64,000 nucleotides of DNA from Benincasa hispida (taxonomy: Eukaryota; Streptophyta; Magnoliopsida; Cucurbitales; Cucurbitaceae): NCBI RefSeq assembly GCF_009727055.1, contig NC_052349.1, forward strand, positions 92,464,902-92,528,901. The letters run 5' to 3'. Shown here piece by piece: positions 1 through 12,717 of the stretch; positions within the stretch are counted from its first letter, which is position 1; every line of letters begins with the position of its first letter. Both the position numbers and the translations under genes were made by a program. Below the pieces are notes generated by a model, which had not been told where the DNA came from, did not search any database, and was given only the letters and a program-made list of their open reading frames with translations.

Positions 1-100
1 TGAAATGTTAATACCATATTTCGTCTGTATGATCTTAATGTTTTGTAAAATAAAATTCGGATATCGATTCTTTTCATACAGAGTATCATCTACTCTTTCA
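1..100 (+). repeat. 3' tail of a Cop-B Copia LTR
   Basis: The first 100 bases match the ends of the LTRs at 11063-11212 and 54665-54769, including the shared closing stretch GTATCATCTACTCTTTCA. A primer-binding site follows directly, so this is the end of a 5' LTR whose remainder lies left of the window. Confidence 0.8.
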
Positions 101-946
101 ATTGGAATCAGAGCACGGTTGAATCCCAATTTTGATTTTTGAATATTATTCAGAATAATGGTGGGTTTATGATTATGCCTTGATGAATGTTGAATGGGTT
201 TTGCACATTTGGATGTTTTGTGATTGGCCTTTTACAATTATGATGCATTTTATGATTCGGTATGTAAAGGGCCCTTTGTTTTGGGCATGAATAATTGCTA
301 CCGAGTCTTTCATTCAAAGTCTGGGTCGTTTGTGATTTTTTTTGGCTTCGATTTGGTGAAAAATGAAGCAAAATTGGAGAATTTTGGCTGATCGGGCGAG
401 CAGAGTATGCTTACTGCTCTGGAATGTGAGGTTGTAGTGTAACGACACTCGCCTTATGCTGCAAGGTAGTAAGCATAACGTCCCTAGCGTAGCATTACAC
501 TACAGCTAGCAAAAAGCTAGTGTAACGACACTGCTGTCGAGTGTCTTACGCTTCAGACATAAGGCATGAATGCGCGAGATCGGTCCAGATTAGTGGTTCG
601 TGACTTCTTAGGATTCAAGTGGTGGTTCTTCTTGTTTTTTTTTTAATTATTATTTGTAATTATTATGCATTTTATTATTTTTTGATTATATTAATTTAAT
701 TAATATTTTAGGAAGCCAATCCCGATCCAAATTATTGCTTTTAATTTCACATGTGATGTATGATTATTTTTATTATTATCTATGCCATATTGCATGTCAT
801 ATTGAAAAATTCCATCATAGGATATACATTTGTTCATGCATCATTTTAATATAAATGTTATATTATAAAGTTGCATGATTTATTAAGCATGCTCGTGAAT
901 CATATTGTATAAATATTATTAAGTATGAATGCATGCATAAGCATTT
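101..946 (+). mobile_element. Cop-B internal leader, copy 1, left part
   Basis: Non-coding leader between the primer-binding site and a missing gag. It aligns nearly base for base with 11213-12055. It holds short repeated motifs such as GTGTAACGACACT around 435-535. The leader stops at 946, where a Gypsy LTR was inserted, and resumes at 4240. No open frame in it looks genuine. Confidence 0.75.
103..114 (+). other. Copia primer-binding site (initiator Met-tRNA type)
   Basis: TGGAATCAGAGC lies two bases after the LTR end. It differs by one base from TGGTATCAGAGC, the usual Copia site pairing with the 3' end of initiator tRNA-Met. The same site recurs at 11215-11226. Confidence 0.8.
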
Positions 947-1073
947 TGTTTGAAGTCAGGTTTTATAGATTCGTTGTTACCTATGATCTTCTGACTAAAA
1001 AAATGAAATATGTTCATTGAGCCTAACACTTATACCAAAAGAGCAGTACAAGCAGTAAGTACGAGGTTGAATT

Positions 1074-2932
1074 TGTTGGAGTTAATGTCCTAAATCGAGT
1101 GTATTTTGTAGTTTGCAAAGACAAATCATATATCTAATAAAATAAGAGGCCTTTTATTAATGTTTAGACTATATTAAATCAATCCAATAAACTAAGATCC
1201 AAGGTTATTTTATGAAACAACATGTATATGGCGACAAACAGGTAGATCACGTTTAAGTGATAACCTAAATGATTTGTAGTAGATGCATAAGGCTGTGTAC
1301 TTTATCCTTGTGACACTACGAATACGACTTGCTTAGTAGATGTTACAATTGTTGTAAACTGCTACAAATGATCTGATCCAGATCATTCATGTGAAGACAT
1401 GCGAGCGGGGGTATTCTATTACAAAGAGTTTGTATAATATCGGACCACAAAATAAATAGTCTCTCTATATAACATCGTTGCTAGAAGAGACTTACATTTC
1501 ACTAGGATGACCATAGATGACTTGACCTTAATCCTAAGTGAGTTGTGAACTCCTGTTTATAAGGGCAATAATTTGATTTGTATGGGTGAGAGTGATCTTG
1601 TTAGCCGACTCAACAAACCTACCATTTTGGAAACTTGTCCGAGTAGGGAGCTAGGAACACAACTACACAAGATGGAATTCACTTCTTTCCTGACTTTAGA
1701 GAAAGTAGATAAATTGTTCCCTTAATTATTGATTCTAGGTCTTAAACATTAAGGCCTCAACCTCTCACTAGTACGAGAGATGTTAGTTTATAATTGGACT
1801 ATAAACTGTTTGTTCATTAGAGGGATCAATGATATTAAAGAGTTAGATATAACTACAGGGGTAAAACGATATTTTGACTCAGCCATAATTATGAGCAATT
1901 TGTGAAGGGTCGACTCACTGTTGATTAGTTACATCCTTGGACACAAAAATAAATCTACAATGCAAAGAGTGCAACTGTCGGTCTTTAGTAGAGTGCCCAG
2001 TAGTTAATGAAAATTGCTTAATTTAATTAAAGAGTTTAATTAATTAATCTTATATCATTGGAGCTTCTAATTTGTAGATCCATAAAGTCCCCTTGTTAGC
2101 ACACTAAAGGATATGTAAGATGAATAGTTTGAATTGTTCAAATCAATTACATATTAATGAGATTAATATAATATGGTTAATTATAGATGCGATCTATAAT
2201 TAAAAGAGAAAAGTATTTGAATAAGATTCAAATATTAAAGAGATGTATACATTATATGATAATTATATGTTGATTAATTCTATATCAAATATGATTTAAT
2301 ATGTTGTTTAATTGATTAATTAATTAATTTTTTTAGAAGTAGAGATAAATAAATCTGTGATGTTCATTTATTTATTAATTAATTATATATATTAAATTGG
2401 ATTTAATATATATGGTTATTTAATTATTGAACTAATTAATTAAATAAAAGTTATTTAATTAAATTAGAACTAGAGTAGGAATAGGAAAGACTAGGAGAAA
2501 GGTCACCCCTCCTCTCTATAAATAGGTCTTCATGACCCATGTTTGTGACACAGTTGAATTAGGAATTCTGAATCCTAGTCTCATTCTCTTAAAATCTCTC
2601 TTCTTTTCTTTACTACATCTTCTTCCTCTTCCAAGCCTTGGAGACCACACATTTAATTCTTGAGATCCTAGAAAATAAAAAGGTTTTCCTTATGGTGGTG
2701 TCCCTTGATCATTGAAGAGACGTTCCAGAGAAGACTCGAAGGGAATCGTGAAGAATTTGGGAATCTACAAAGGTAAGGTTTAGCTCTTCCCTATTTTATT
2801 CTCTTAAATGCATGCTAATCTTGATTTTTTTATCCATTATGATATTATTTTTATACCATATTTTGTTTATGTAAAATCGAAAACAAAATTGCAAGGCGAC
2901 TACACGCTTCCGCTTGGGATCCGATCCCTTCA
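1074..2932 (+). repeat. Cop-B solo LTR nested in Gyp-C
   Basis: Starts TGTTGGAGTTAATGTCCTAA and ends CTTCCGCTTGGGATCCGATC plus CCTTCA, a common Copia LTR end. No primer-binding site follows; the Gyp-C LTR resumes at once. The flanks GAATT (1069-1073) and AAATC (2933-2937) fit a decayed 5-bp duplication of GAATC, the base order seen in the intact Gyp-C copy. Length is 1,859 bp. Confidence 0.8.
2513..2525 (+). promoter_or_regulatory. TATA box of Cop-B LTR
   Basis: CTCTATAAATAGG in the 3' third of the LTR at 1074-2932 is a strong plant TATA box and would place the transcript start about 30 bases downstream. Prediction by motif only. Confidence 0.5.
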
Positions 2933-4239
2933 AAATCCACAGGGAAACAATGAACTAGCTAGGATGATAAAAGAATTTCATGCAAGAGGGGGTTTGGTTT
3001 GGTTTGTAATGAATTGGATTAAAAGTAAAGTTCGAACAAAATCAGAGCGTGCAATTGAGTTTAAATGAACCAATAAAAGGCTCTTGGGAATAATTCGTTA
3101 TTTTCAATTTCAATCATTAGATGTTAAGAAACAATGTCAATTCCATGAACTCCACAACCTATTAGTAAAAACTCAAATGTGAGATTAATCAAATTGACCC
3201 TAAATTAATTTTCAACTTTTCCTTCTCAACAAAATCCAAACCAAAACTAATTTGCATTAATACTAGGGTTCATGCTTTGTGACATTCTACAAGTTGGAAA
3301 GTCTAGACTCATAGAATGATTCATTGAGTTAGATGAAATTAGGGCAGACACATGTGAATTCAGAAAAAGTCTTAGTTGACAAAAGAATTCCTAATTCATA
3401 TAACCTACTCTACAATTATACAAAGCCGCCATGTAGAAGTTGCGTACATGAACCCAATAAAAATGATTTTCAGATTAGTTCTATCAAATTCTATTGAAAC
3501 TAAACACAAATCAAACTCAAGAGTTCATAGGATTCAACATCATTAATTAAACATCCTCAAGAAATTAAAAAAAACTACTGAACCCAAGAAGAAATGGTTA
3601 CCTAGCCTTGCATCTTCTTGAAATCAATAAAAATAATTGAGAAATTGAAAGCAATAATGAAAGGAATTGAAAAATGGAGGAAAGAATAGTGAAAATTTGG
3701 TGAAACTCCTAAAAAAATCGTCCCCAATGCGGCTTAAACTCGTTCTCTCCTAAGCGGAATAGAAAAGATGTTTTTATAACCAGGTTGCAGTGTCGCAATG
3801 CTGATTAAGAGCATTGTGACGCTCAGTTGTGCGCACGCGAGGCGAAGATTTTCGCCGAAAGTCGTAGCATTGCAAAGTTGTTGGGTAGCGTTGGAATACT
3901 ACTCTATCCAGCAACTACTGCCTTCTAACGTCAAGGTTCTTGATATCATGAGCATTGTGACGGTCCGATTATGGGTGATGTGTGAATTCCGATGTTGAGG
4001 TAGAGTCAAGGGAGGGCTGCAATGTTGTCCTAAAGGATAGTTTGGTAATTTTGTTGTCTTCTGTCAACATGGTGTATCCAACTCTCATTCTTGGTTATTT
4101 TTTACTCAATTTTCATCCAAATGAAATATTTGCTCCTCGAGATTATTTACCTGCAAATAAGACAATTTAAGCATAAGAATTATTCAATATGGTGAAATTA
4201 AGGACATAGTATTAGCTCTTTTTTAGAGCTAACACATTT

Positions 4240-4870
4240 CTATGCATAATTTATATTATAACTGTTATAATATATAGTTTAGATGTATGGATATATGTTG
4301 TTTTTTTTTTCATTACCTTAGTATATAATTGTTATGTATGTAATATAATGAAAAAAAGATTGCATGATACATGACACCACTTTAATAAATTATAATTGTT
4401 ATAATTTTTTAAAGTATGTCATTAGATGCATGTATAGGTTTTAATTATTTCATTTAATCTTTATAATAGTTATAAGTTAAATGAAATTAGTAATAAAATC
4501 TATAATAAAAAGTTGCATGCTAACATAGGTTATTTTTTTAAATAGTTTAAAATTATTTTCACATTATACCTATGTTTAATAAATTTCTATTACAATTAGA
4601 AATAGGTTTAATCTTTTAACTTAGTTTAATAGGATTAAATTGACTTCGAATAAAAGATTAAATTTGTAACAAATGTATCTATATGGGACCTTTATCTTGG
4701 GACAATTATGTCTAGGCTGGGGTATTTAAGCTGATGGAAATGAAACACCCCTACCTGAGAATTGACTTGGAATGTGAATTAGATAAATTTGTTACAAGCA
4801 TGCAATGAATGATTAAATTTTGTTAAAGTGTTTAATGAACAATAGTCAACATTGTTAAACTATCCAACAT
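4240..4870 (+). mobile_element. Cop-B internal leader, copy 1, right part
   Basis: Continues the leader interrupted at 946 and aligns with 12061-12717. It is AT-rich and non-coding. It ends at the E-type LTR remnant starting near 4874; the paralogue continues there with a different sequence, so this junction is another insertion or break. Confidence 0.75.
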
Positions 4871-4873
4871 AAA

Positions 4874-5910
4874 TGTCACACCCCTCCTAGTTTACCCTCT
4901 AAAACTGTAAGGGGATGTGACAACAGCAGTTACCGACCTACTTGTCAGCACTTACTGCCTAATTGATCAATAAAACCTGCTTAAAACCTTGATATGCAAA
5001 TACGACTTAGTGGCAAAATAACTATGACTTTGACCAGCAAAAGCAACTTAATTACATTTTAGAAACGATGACAAGACATATGTCCATCAAAACAACACAA
5101 GGACAACCACATGGGTCCCAAAAATAAAATCCACTAGTCCCAAACTTCTCTTATAAACATGTATACATTAATTATAAGCTTAACCTAAGCTTCCTCCTTC
5201 CTAGTTGAGTCTTGAGTGGCAAGCAGCAGTGGGTTGAACCTCGGAGAATCTGACCACTACTTGGGAAAAAGGAAAACATTTGAAACGGTGAGCTGGTTGC
5301 TCAGTGAGTGACTCATAGAAAAACAATTCGTCTCAAGCCTTTCATACACATATAATATTAAACATGTAAGCATGTTGGAAATAATCTTAAGCAACTTACG
5401 TAGCAACATACATTAAACATAGCATCATAATCGTACATATTATCAAACCTTAGTTGAGAACGAGCTTTCGTAGCTCAAGCTCCCAACGTCCATTCATGGT
5501 CGTGAGACCCATACTTCGGTCCCATTATAATGACTGTGGCCAAGAGACCTATACTTCGGCCTCTCATACTGAACTACCTACGTGCACGTGGAGTATACTA
5601 AGTACCATCAATACCTTAGGTACTTCCTTGGATACCTTCTATACCTTCAGCATCCGACTTACTAGAATCGTGCCATTCATAGAAAACATGTGTAAATAAA
5701 GCTTTAGGCATATCACTTACCTAGCTTTCACCACAAGAGCATTGTCACAATTCAACATGCATGCTTCACGAATTATAAACATTTAGTTTTTACAATACTT
5801 TAGCATTCAACTTGACATGCGTTAGAATTAGTAAAACTTATTTAAATAGTTTAAAACATCATGCTTAAGAAATGCCATGAAATCCTTAAAATCGTAGGTA
5901 TAGACTTTAG
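4874..5910 (-). repeat. E-type (Tekay-like) Gypsy LTR fragment
   Basis: On the minus strand it matches the 3' half of the LTR at 35362-37879: two copies of a GGCCGAAGTATGGGTCTC-like stretch (about 5500-5560, compare 37170-37230), the block around AAGTGCTGAC, and a closing GGGTGTGACA. The LTR start is missing; it abuts a Cop-B LTR at 5911. Confidence 0.7.
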
Positions 5911-7800
5911 TGAAGGAAATTTTATACAAGAGTACCTCTAAGCGGAAGCAAATCTTTTCAAAGACATTGTGACAGAATTACCACACTTGCATTCAAATAG
6001 ATAGATATGCATTATACTACAAATTACCGGCATGCTTAGAACAATAAGCAAGAAAAGAACAAATACATACCAGTTGACTCTTTCTTCACAGCAAAAACTC
6101 ATTCTCTCTAAAGGACGACTACTCTTGCTCTCGCTGGAACGTCAAGCAATCGTTCACTAACACCATTGGTCATCTACACACGAATGACCTCCACATGAAT
6201 AGAACAAATGGGGGTGACACCACCACTTGGAACCCTCGGTATTCTTGGTGTGAGAATCCAAAGAGTGGTCTTTTTTGGAATTTGGTAGAGGGAAGGAGGA
6301 TATGAATATCATATAGCACGACCAAGCAAGTGGGAGAAGGGCAGGATCTATCGTATAGACTATGCTTGATCGTTTAGAAGAAGGAATACGATCGTTTAGT
6401 AAATAGGCTGTAATCATGTAGACGATCCTTTAGTAAACACTCGACGCTAGACAATCATTTAGTAAAACGTAGGTGATCGTTTAGAAAGATGCGCGTGCGT
6501 GTATGCGATCGTGTAGTAAATTCGAGCTATGTATAGTCTCTTAGTTTACTAAGCGATAGGCAGCATACACTTTACTTGAGTGAATTACTTGTTCTTTTGC
6601 AAAATGAAAACGATTTTCATTTTATTCTTCAGTTACAAAAATTGATTGAAACTTCCCACTATCACACAGTTACGGAGAAAACGACGGCTAATTATCCCAT
6701 AGTTTTCCAGTTAATAATAATAAATATAATCATATTATATTCATTAACCTATAGTTTAATATCACATATAAACCATAGTGTTTTCTCCTCCACTAGATAT
6801 AAATCATATTCATATCTATTTTCCTCCAATTAATGTATCTCATACATAAAGTCAACCATATCATATATAATTAATCAGTTCAATCATATCATATATAATC
6901 AAACTCCCTCTTGTCAATTTGAATATTTCAAATTGACCCAAAAATTGATTCTCAACTTGAATCCATTGAGCTATCAAGGGGATCTTATGGACCTATGGCT
7001 CGAAGCTCCAACGGTACGTGAATAGCTGACTGAACTCTTTAGCCACGAGATCCACCATTCGTTAACTGCCTGGCATTCCACTAAAGATCGAAAGCTGAAC
7101 TCTCCTTACCACAGATATATTTCTTTGTCCATCGGATATAACCAATCAACAGTACGATAACCCTTCATAGATGTTTGTAAGTACAGTTGGGCCAATTTAC
7201 TATTTTGTCCTTGTAGTTACATCTTACTCCTTGAGTACCACTGATCCCTCTAATGAACAATACAACATAGTCCTACTATGTGTGGACAGTCCTGCTATGT
7301 GTGAACACCTCTCGGGCCATGAAAAGGTGTGTGGTGCCACATCGTTCAAGCCCCGGGATCAGCCCTTAAGGGAGCAATCTTTCTACTTACCCCTGCTTTG
7401 AGGAAGGAGTGAATTCCATCTTGTGTAATTGAGTTCCCAGCTTCCAAATTAGACGAATCCCCAAAGTAGTAGGGCTAAGTCGGCGACCTGGCCACTCGCA
7501 TCCATGCAAATCAAAAGACCGCCCTCAAAGACAGGAGTTCCCAACTCATTCAGGATTGAGGTCATGTTACCTATAGTCATCCTAGTGAAGTGAAGTCTTT
7601 GTCATGAACAACGTTATATAACTAGACGTTAACACTTCGTGGTCAGGTCTTATACAAACTCTTTGTATAGGACGCTCCCGCTCGCATGCCCCCATACGAA
7701 TGATCAGGATCAGACCATTTCTAGCAAGTCACAACACTTGTAACTATTCTACAAAGCGGGCCGCATTCGTAGCGTTATGAGGATAAGGTTTCCCTCCTAT
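5911..7800 (-). repeat. Cop-B LTR, inverted and 5'-truncated
   Basis: The minus strand matches the LTR at 51978-54059 from about 200 bp inside its start to its end, closing in TTTCCTTCA at 5911. It contains an array of ACGATCGTTTAG-like palindromes (6340-6560). Its first ~200 bp are missing at the junction with the Cop-A LTR near 7800. Confidence 0.7.
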
Positions 7801-8528
7801 GTAAAAGGGTTTGAAGTCATACCTTTGTAGAACTCTTCAAGATCTCGATTCTCAGCTGTTGTCTTCTTTGAAACTTGCTGTGAACCACCTCAAGATCTTC
7901 CCCATTATCCTCTTGGAGCTTTAGAATGAGTTGTGGGGCTCAAGAACAGCTTGAACGAATGGAAACAAAGAGAGTAGCTCACTACTATAACTCACTTTGA
8001 AGAATAATTCTTCAGCTCGATTTTTCTTAAAAACTCTTTGAATACATGCTTCAAATCCACTCAAATCTTCTTTATTTATTGCAGATTAATATGCAATGAA
8101 GATGGCTGCATGAGATGCAGCTCATGCTTGGAGTAATTGAAGAAAATGTGAATGAGTTTTGTGTGAGCTAGTAGAAGAAGATAATGGAAAATCTCATTTT
8201 TCCATTTTGTGTAAGTTTTCCAATTTTTCAATTTTGTATCAAATGATTTCAAAATCAATTTGATTTTAAAATTGAAATTTTTATAAAATTAATTTAAATT
8301 AATTTTCTAATAAAACTAATAAATAATTATTTAAATAATTCAAATAATTCTAATTAATTTAATATCAAATATTAAATTAATTTTTACACAAATCCACCTG
8401 CATATATTTAAATCATATTTAAATATAAATTCTCGTATACCGTTTAATTCTAATTTGAACGTTTCAAATTAGCTTATCATGCTACGCTAAAGCTAATCCA
8501 TTTACGAGCTAGTAGGGGGACCTCGTGG

Positions 8529-9899
8529 TGTTGGAGTTGATATCCTAAAGTCTCGTGTCCTATAGTTTGTAAACAATTTGTTCGAACGCTTGTGTTGTAT
8601 AATATATGATATTTACTTCACATCTTATATTTTGCTCAGTTGCTTGTTTTATTTGCTTTACCACAAACCAATAAACATAAAATCCCTGGTTATCTGTATG
8701 TGACTCAAGCATGTATGTGGTGACATACAACTGGATCATGTCTTGAGTGATAACCAAAATGGTCTGTAGTATATGGATATAGGAGGGTGGATCTCGAGGC
8801 TACAGAGTTTAGTCAGCTATTCATGGACCGTTAGAGCTTCAAGCCACAGGTGCATTAGGTCCCCTGGGTAGCTTGGATAAAGCCGAGAATCGGTATTTGG
8901 TTTAATTTGAAATGTTCAAATTGACAAGAGGAAGTTCGATTATATATGATATAATTGGACTGGTTAATTATATATGATATAATTGGCTAAATATATGAGA
9001 TACATTATTTTGGAGGAAATTAGATATAAATATGATTTATATCAAGTAGAAGAGAAATTACTATAGTAGATATGTGATATCAAACTATAGGGTAAAAATA
9101 TAATATGATTATATTTATTAATATTTTAATTAAGCCAAAATCACGTTCGGACATGCGTTAGTGGAAGAGCATTGGTTATTGTAACCGATAAATTAAAATA
9201 AAATTTGTTTCAATTTTGAACGGTTCGATGGAAAAAGAGATAAAAAAGAGTGCGTTGGTGAAATTGTAATCGATCGCTTAAAATCGAGAGCCTATACGAT
9301 AGTCATTCTACGCCTAAACAATCGCACACTAAGTCCTTAATGATCGGTTAGCTTTCCTAAATGATCGTATAGTGTGTCGTGTTTGCTAAACGATCACCTT
9401 CTATTTTCTAAACAATCGTTTAGTAAAATCTACACGATCGTGTAGTTTCTCCTAAACGATAAGCATCTTGCTATACGATAGCATCTTTTTCCCTCCCACT
9501 TGCTTATTGCCTACACGATTTGTTCTTCCTCTTTCCTCTACCAAACTCACCGAAGACCACGCTTTGGGTTCTCACTCCGAGAATACCTGGGGCTCTTTTG
9601 TGGTGGTGTCGTCCCCGTTGCGTTCGTGTTTGTGCGGTTGTTCGTGCTGCTATAGTCGACGCATTTGCTGAGCGTTGGTAGATCGGGTAGAGGTTTTCGT
9701 TGCGTTGCGTTCCAAAGGTTGAAGACTGTCTTCAACTGATATGGAAACTCTCTCCCTTGTAATTTCTTGTTCAAAACATGTTGATAATTACTGTTTGTTT
9801 GCATAACTGCGTGTTTGAATGTATTTGATATATTTTGGTCACTGTGAAATTGAAGTGATCCAAACGTGATCATGGAACTCTTCGTCAAGAGCTCCTTCA
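8529..9899 (+). repeat. Cop-B solo LTR nested in Cop-A
   Basis: Starts TGTTGGAGTTGATATCCTAA and ends GAGCTCCTTCA, 1,371 bp. Flanks CGTGG (8524-8528) and TGTGA (9900-9904) match at 3 of 5 bases, an eroded target duplication; the host LTR reads continuously once the insert is removed. It holds an ACGATCGT-palindrome array at about 9265-9480. The apparent reading frames inside it are LTR sequence. Confidence 0.8.
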
Positions 9900-10430
9900 T
9901 GTGAACCTACAGATCATGGACTCCAACAATCCGAGATTAATTGGCTAAACTCACTATACCGAATTAACCCCCATTCGTTAATTAATGGGTCACTCTACTA
10001 AAGTCCATAGTTGAACTCCCTTCACTGTAGATATATTATGTCCACTTAATATAACCATGATGAGTAAGTTGATTCTTTACAGGTTGTTCGTAATCACAGC
10101 TGGTTCAAGTCCTTTCTCTATCATGACCCTTTAATGAACAATTTTTTATTCATAATACCTATGAATCAAGTCCTTTCTCTATCATGAGAATGCGGGGCCC
10201 CGATTGTTCAAGACCTGGAATCAGTACTTAAGAGAATAACCTATCTGCTAACCTTAAATCAGGTAGGAGTGAATTCCATCTTGTAGGGTTATGTCCTAAT
10301 CTATTCATCCGATCTTATCCCCAAAATGGAAGGCTTATTGAGCAGTGATATTGAACTAATTTCACCCATATAAATCAAAGGATAATCTCGAACAAATAGG
10401 AGTTCATAGCTAGCTAAGAATTAAGATCGA

Positions 10431-10831
10431 GTTAACCTAGGTTACTCAATAATGAAATAGTCAGCTTTAATAGTAAACGGTCGTTATAAAGAAAAGTGAC
10501 TATTTTCGTGGTTCAGTCTATGTTCAAACTCATTGCATAGGATGTCTCCACTCACATGTCTCTACATGAATGATTTGTGGATCACATCATTTGTACTACC
10601 TACAAAATAGGCCGCATCCAATAGTGTTATGGGTTAACCTAGGTTACTTAATAATGAAATAGTCGGTTTTAACAGTAAACGATCGTTATAAAGAAAAGTG
10701 ACTATTTTCGTGGTTCAGTCTATATGCAAACTCATTGCATAGGATGCACCCACTCACATGTCTTTACATGAATGATTTGTGGATTACATCATTTGTACTA
10801 CCTACAAAATAGGTCACATCCAATAGTGTTA
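10431..10831. repeat. 202-bp tandem duplication within the Cop-A LTR
   Basis: GTTAACCTAGGTTACT begins a unit at 10431 and again at 10633; the units align along their length with scattered differences. Sister LTRs carry one copy, so the duplication happened in this copy. Confidence 0.85.
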
Positions 10832-11062
10832 CCAGGATGAGATACCCAATTTTATCCATATACTTATTAGACCATTTAGGTTATATACTTTTAACTTGAT
10901 CCTGTTTATGTCACCACATAAAGTTAAAGTATTCAAACTATAGTCATGAATATGTTTATTGGATTTTCATAATAGAATACAAAAAACAACAATTACTCAA
11001 TAATATTTTATTAATAAATAGAATGTTTAACACGAACTGTGAGTTCTAGGACATTCCTAACA

Positions 11063-11212
11063 ATCTATTGATCATTTCTTCCTCTTCAATTTCAATATAA
11101 AGTATGCTTAGTTGAAATGTTAATATCATATTTCGTTTGTATGATCTTAATGTTTTGTAAAATAAAATTCGGATACCGATTCTTTTCACATAGAGTATCA
11201 TCTACTCTTTCA
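11063..11212 (+). repeat. 3' tail of a Cop-B 5' LTR
   Basis: Near-identical to 1-100 and to 54620-54769. The upstream part is cut off by the inverted Cop-A LTR that ends at 11062. Confidence 0.75.
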
Positions 11213-12717
11213 ATTGGAATCAGAGCATGGTTAAATCCCAATTTTGATTTTCAAACATTATTCAGAATAATGATGGGCTTATGATTCTGCCTTGATGAAT
11301 GTTGAATGGGTTTTGCACATGTGGATGTTTTTGTGATTGGCCTTTTAGAATTATGATGCATTTTATGATTAAGTATGTAAAGGGCCATTGTTTTGGTCGT
11401 GATTAATTGCTACCGAGTCTGTCATTCAAAGTCTGTATCATTCGTGATTTTTTTCTAGCTTAGATTTGGTGGAAAATGGAGCAAAATTGGAGAATTTTCG
11501 CTAATCGGGCAAGTAGAGTAGGCTTATTGCTCTGGAGCATGAGGTTGTAGCATAACGACACTCGCCTTATACTGCAAGGCAGTGAGCGTAGCGTCACTAC
11601 GCTCCAGTCGCAACGTTAATTGTGATGTTTGTAATGTAATGAAAAAGGAATTGCACGGACATGAGGCATACACGCACGAGACAGGTCCAGACTGGCAGTT
11701 CGTGACTTCCAGCGATTCATGTGGTGGCTCATCTTGTTTTTTAGTTATTATCTGTAATAATTATATATTTTATTATTTTTTCATTAATTAAATTAATATA
11801 ACAATTAATTAATGTTTTAAGAAGCCAATTCCGGTCCAAATTATTATTTTTTTAATTATGCATGTGATTTATGGTTATTTTTATTATTATATATACCATA
11901 ATATATGTCATATAGAAAAACCCCACCATAAGTTATACATTTGTTCATGCATCATTTTAATATAAATATTATATTACAAGGTTGCATGATTTATTATTCA
12001 TGCTCATGCATCATATTGTTTAAATGTTATTAAGTATGAATGCATGCATAAATAACATTTCCATGCATAATTTATATTATAACTTTTATAATATATAGCT
12101 TAGATGTATGTATGTATGTTGTTTTTTTATTTTTCATTACCTTAGTATATAATTATGATGTTTGTAATGTAATGAAAAAGGGATTGCATGATGCATGACA
12201 CCATTTTAGTAAATTATAGTTATTATAATTTTTTTAAAGTATGTTGTTTGATGCATGTATAGGTTTTAATTATTTTATTTAATCTTTATGATACTTATAA
12301 GTTAAATGAAATTAGAAATAAAATCTATAGTAAAGAGTTGCATGCTAACATAGGTTAATTTTTTTTTATAAAAAAAAAGTTTAAAATTGATTTCACATCA
12401 TACCTATGCTTAATAAATTTTGAATACAATTTGAAATAGGTTTAATCTTTTAATCAATTAAATAGGATTAAATTGACTTTCAATAAAAGATTAAATTTGT
12501 AACAAATGTATCTATAAGGGACCTTTGTCTTAGGACATTTCTGTCTAGGTTAGGGTATTTAAATTGACGGAAATGGAACACCCCTACCTGGGAACTGACT
12601 TAGAAGGTGAATTAGATAAATTTGTTACGAGCATGCAATGAATGATTAAAGTTTGTTAAAGTGTTTAATGAATAATAATCAACATTGGAAAACTATCTAG
12701 CGTAGATGTCACTTTGA
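11213..12717 (+). mobile_element. Cop-B primer-binding site and leader, copy 2
   Basis: TGGAATCAGAGC at 11215-11226 is the initiator-Met-tRNA primer site, followed by about 1.5 kb of non-coding leader. It is the uninterrupted counterpart of 101-946 plus 4240-4870 and keeps the empty site of the Gyp-C insertion at 12056-12060. Confidence 0.75.

Larger units (their letters stand above)
947..4234 (-). repeat. Gyp-C solo LTR, split by a nested Copia LTR
   Basis: Read on the minus strand it begins TGTTAGCTCTAAAAAAGAGC (at 4234) and ends CTTCAAACA (at 947). It matches the plus-strand LTR at 17572-19061. Flanks are an exact 5-bp duplication, CATTT at 942-946 and 4235-4239, and the unoccupied site with one CATTT is in the paralogous leader at 12056-12060. 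Without the nested LTR (1074-2932) it is about 1.43 kb. The stretch near 2933-2945 reversed corresponds to the GTGGATTCGACCCCG-type segment near the end of many Athila-like Gypsy LTRs. No internal domain is attached, so it is a solo LTR left by LTR-LTR recombination. Confidence 0.85.
7803..11062 (-). repeat. Cop-A LTR, inverted, split by a solo Cop-B LTR
   Basis: Minus-strand start TGTTAGGAATGTCCTAGAAC at 11062. It runs to 9900, is interrupted by the plus-strand LTR 8529-9899, and resumes at 8528 down to about 7803. The interruption falls inside the conserved segment reading GATCTGTAGGTCCAYGAGGT in sister LTRs. The 3' end is missing where Cop-B sequence abuts. A 202-bp tandem duplication lies inside it (10431-10831). 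Confidence 0.75.

Noticed and set aside
9547..9900. 117-residue minus-strand open frame as a gene
   Set aside because: It lies wholly inside a solo Cop-B LTR, antisense, with no family resemblance.
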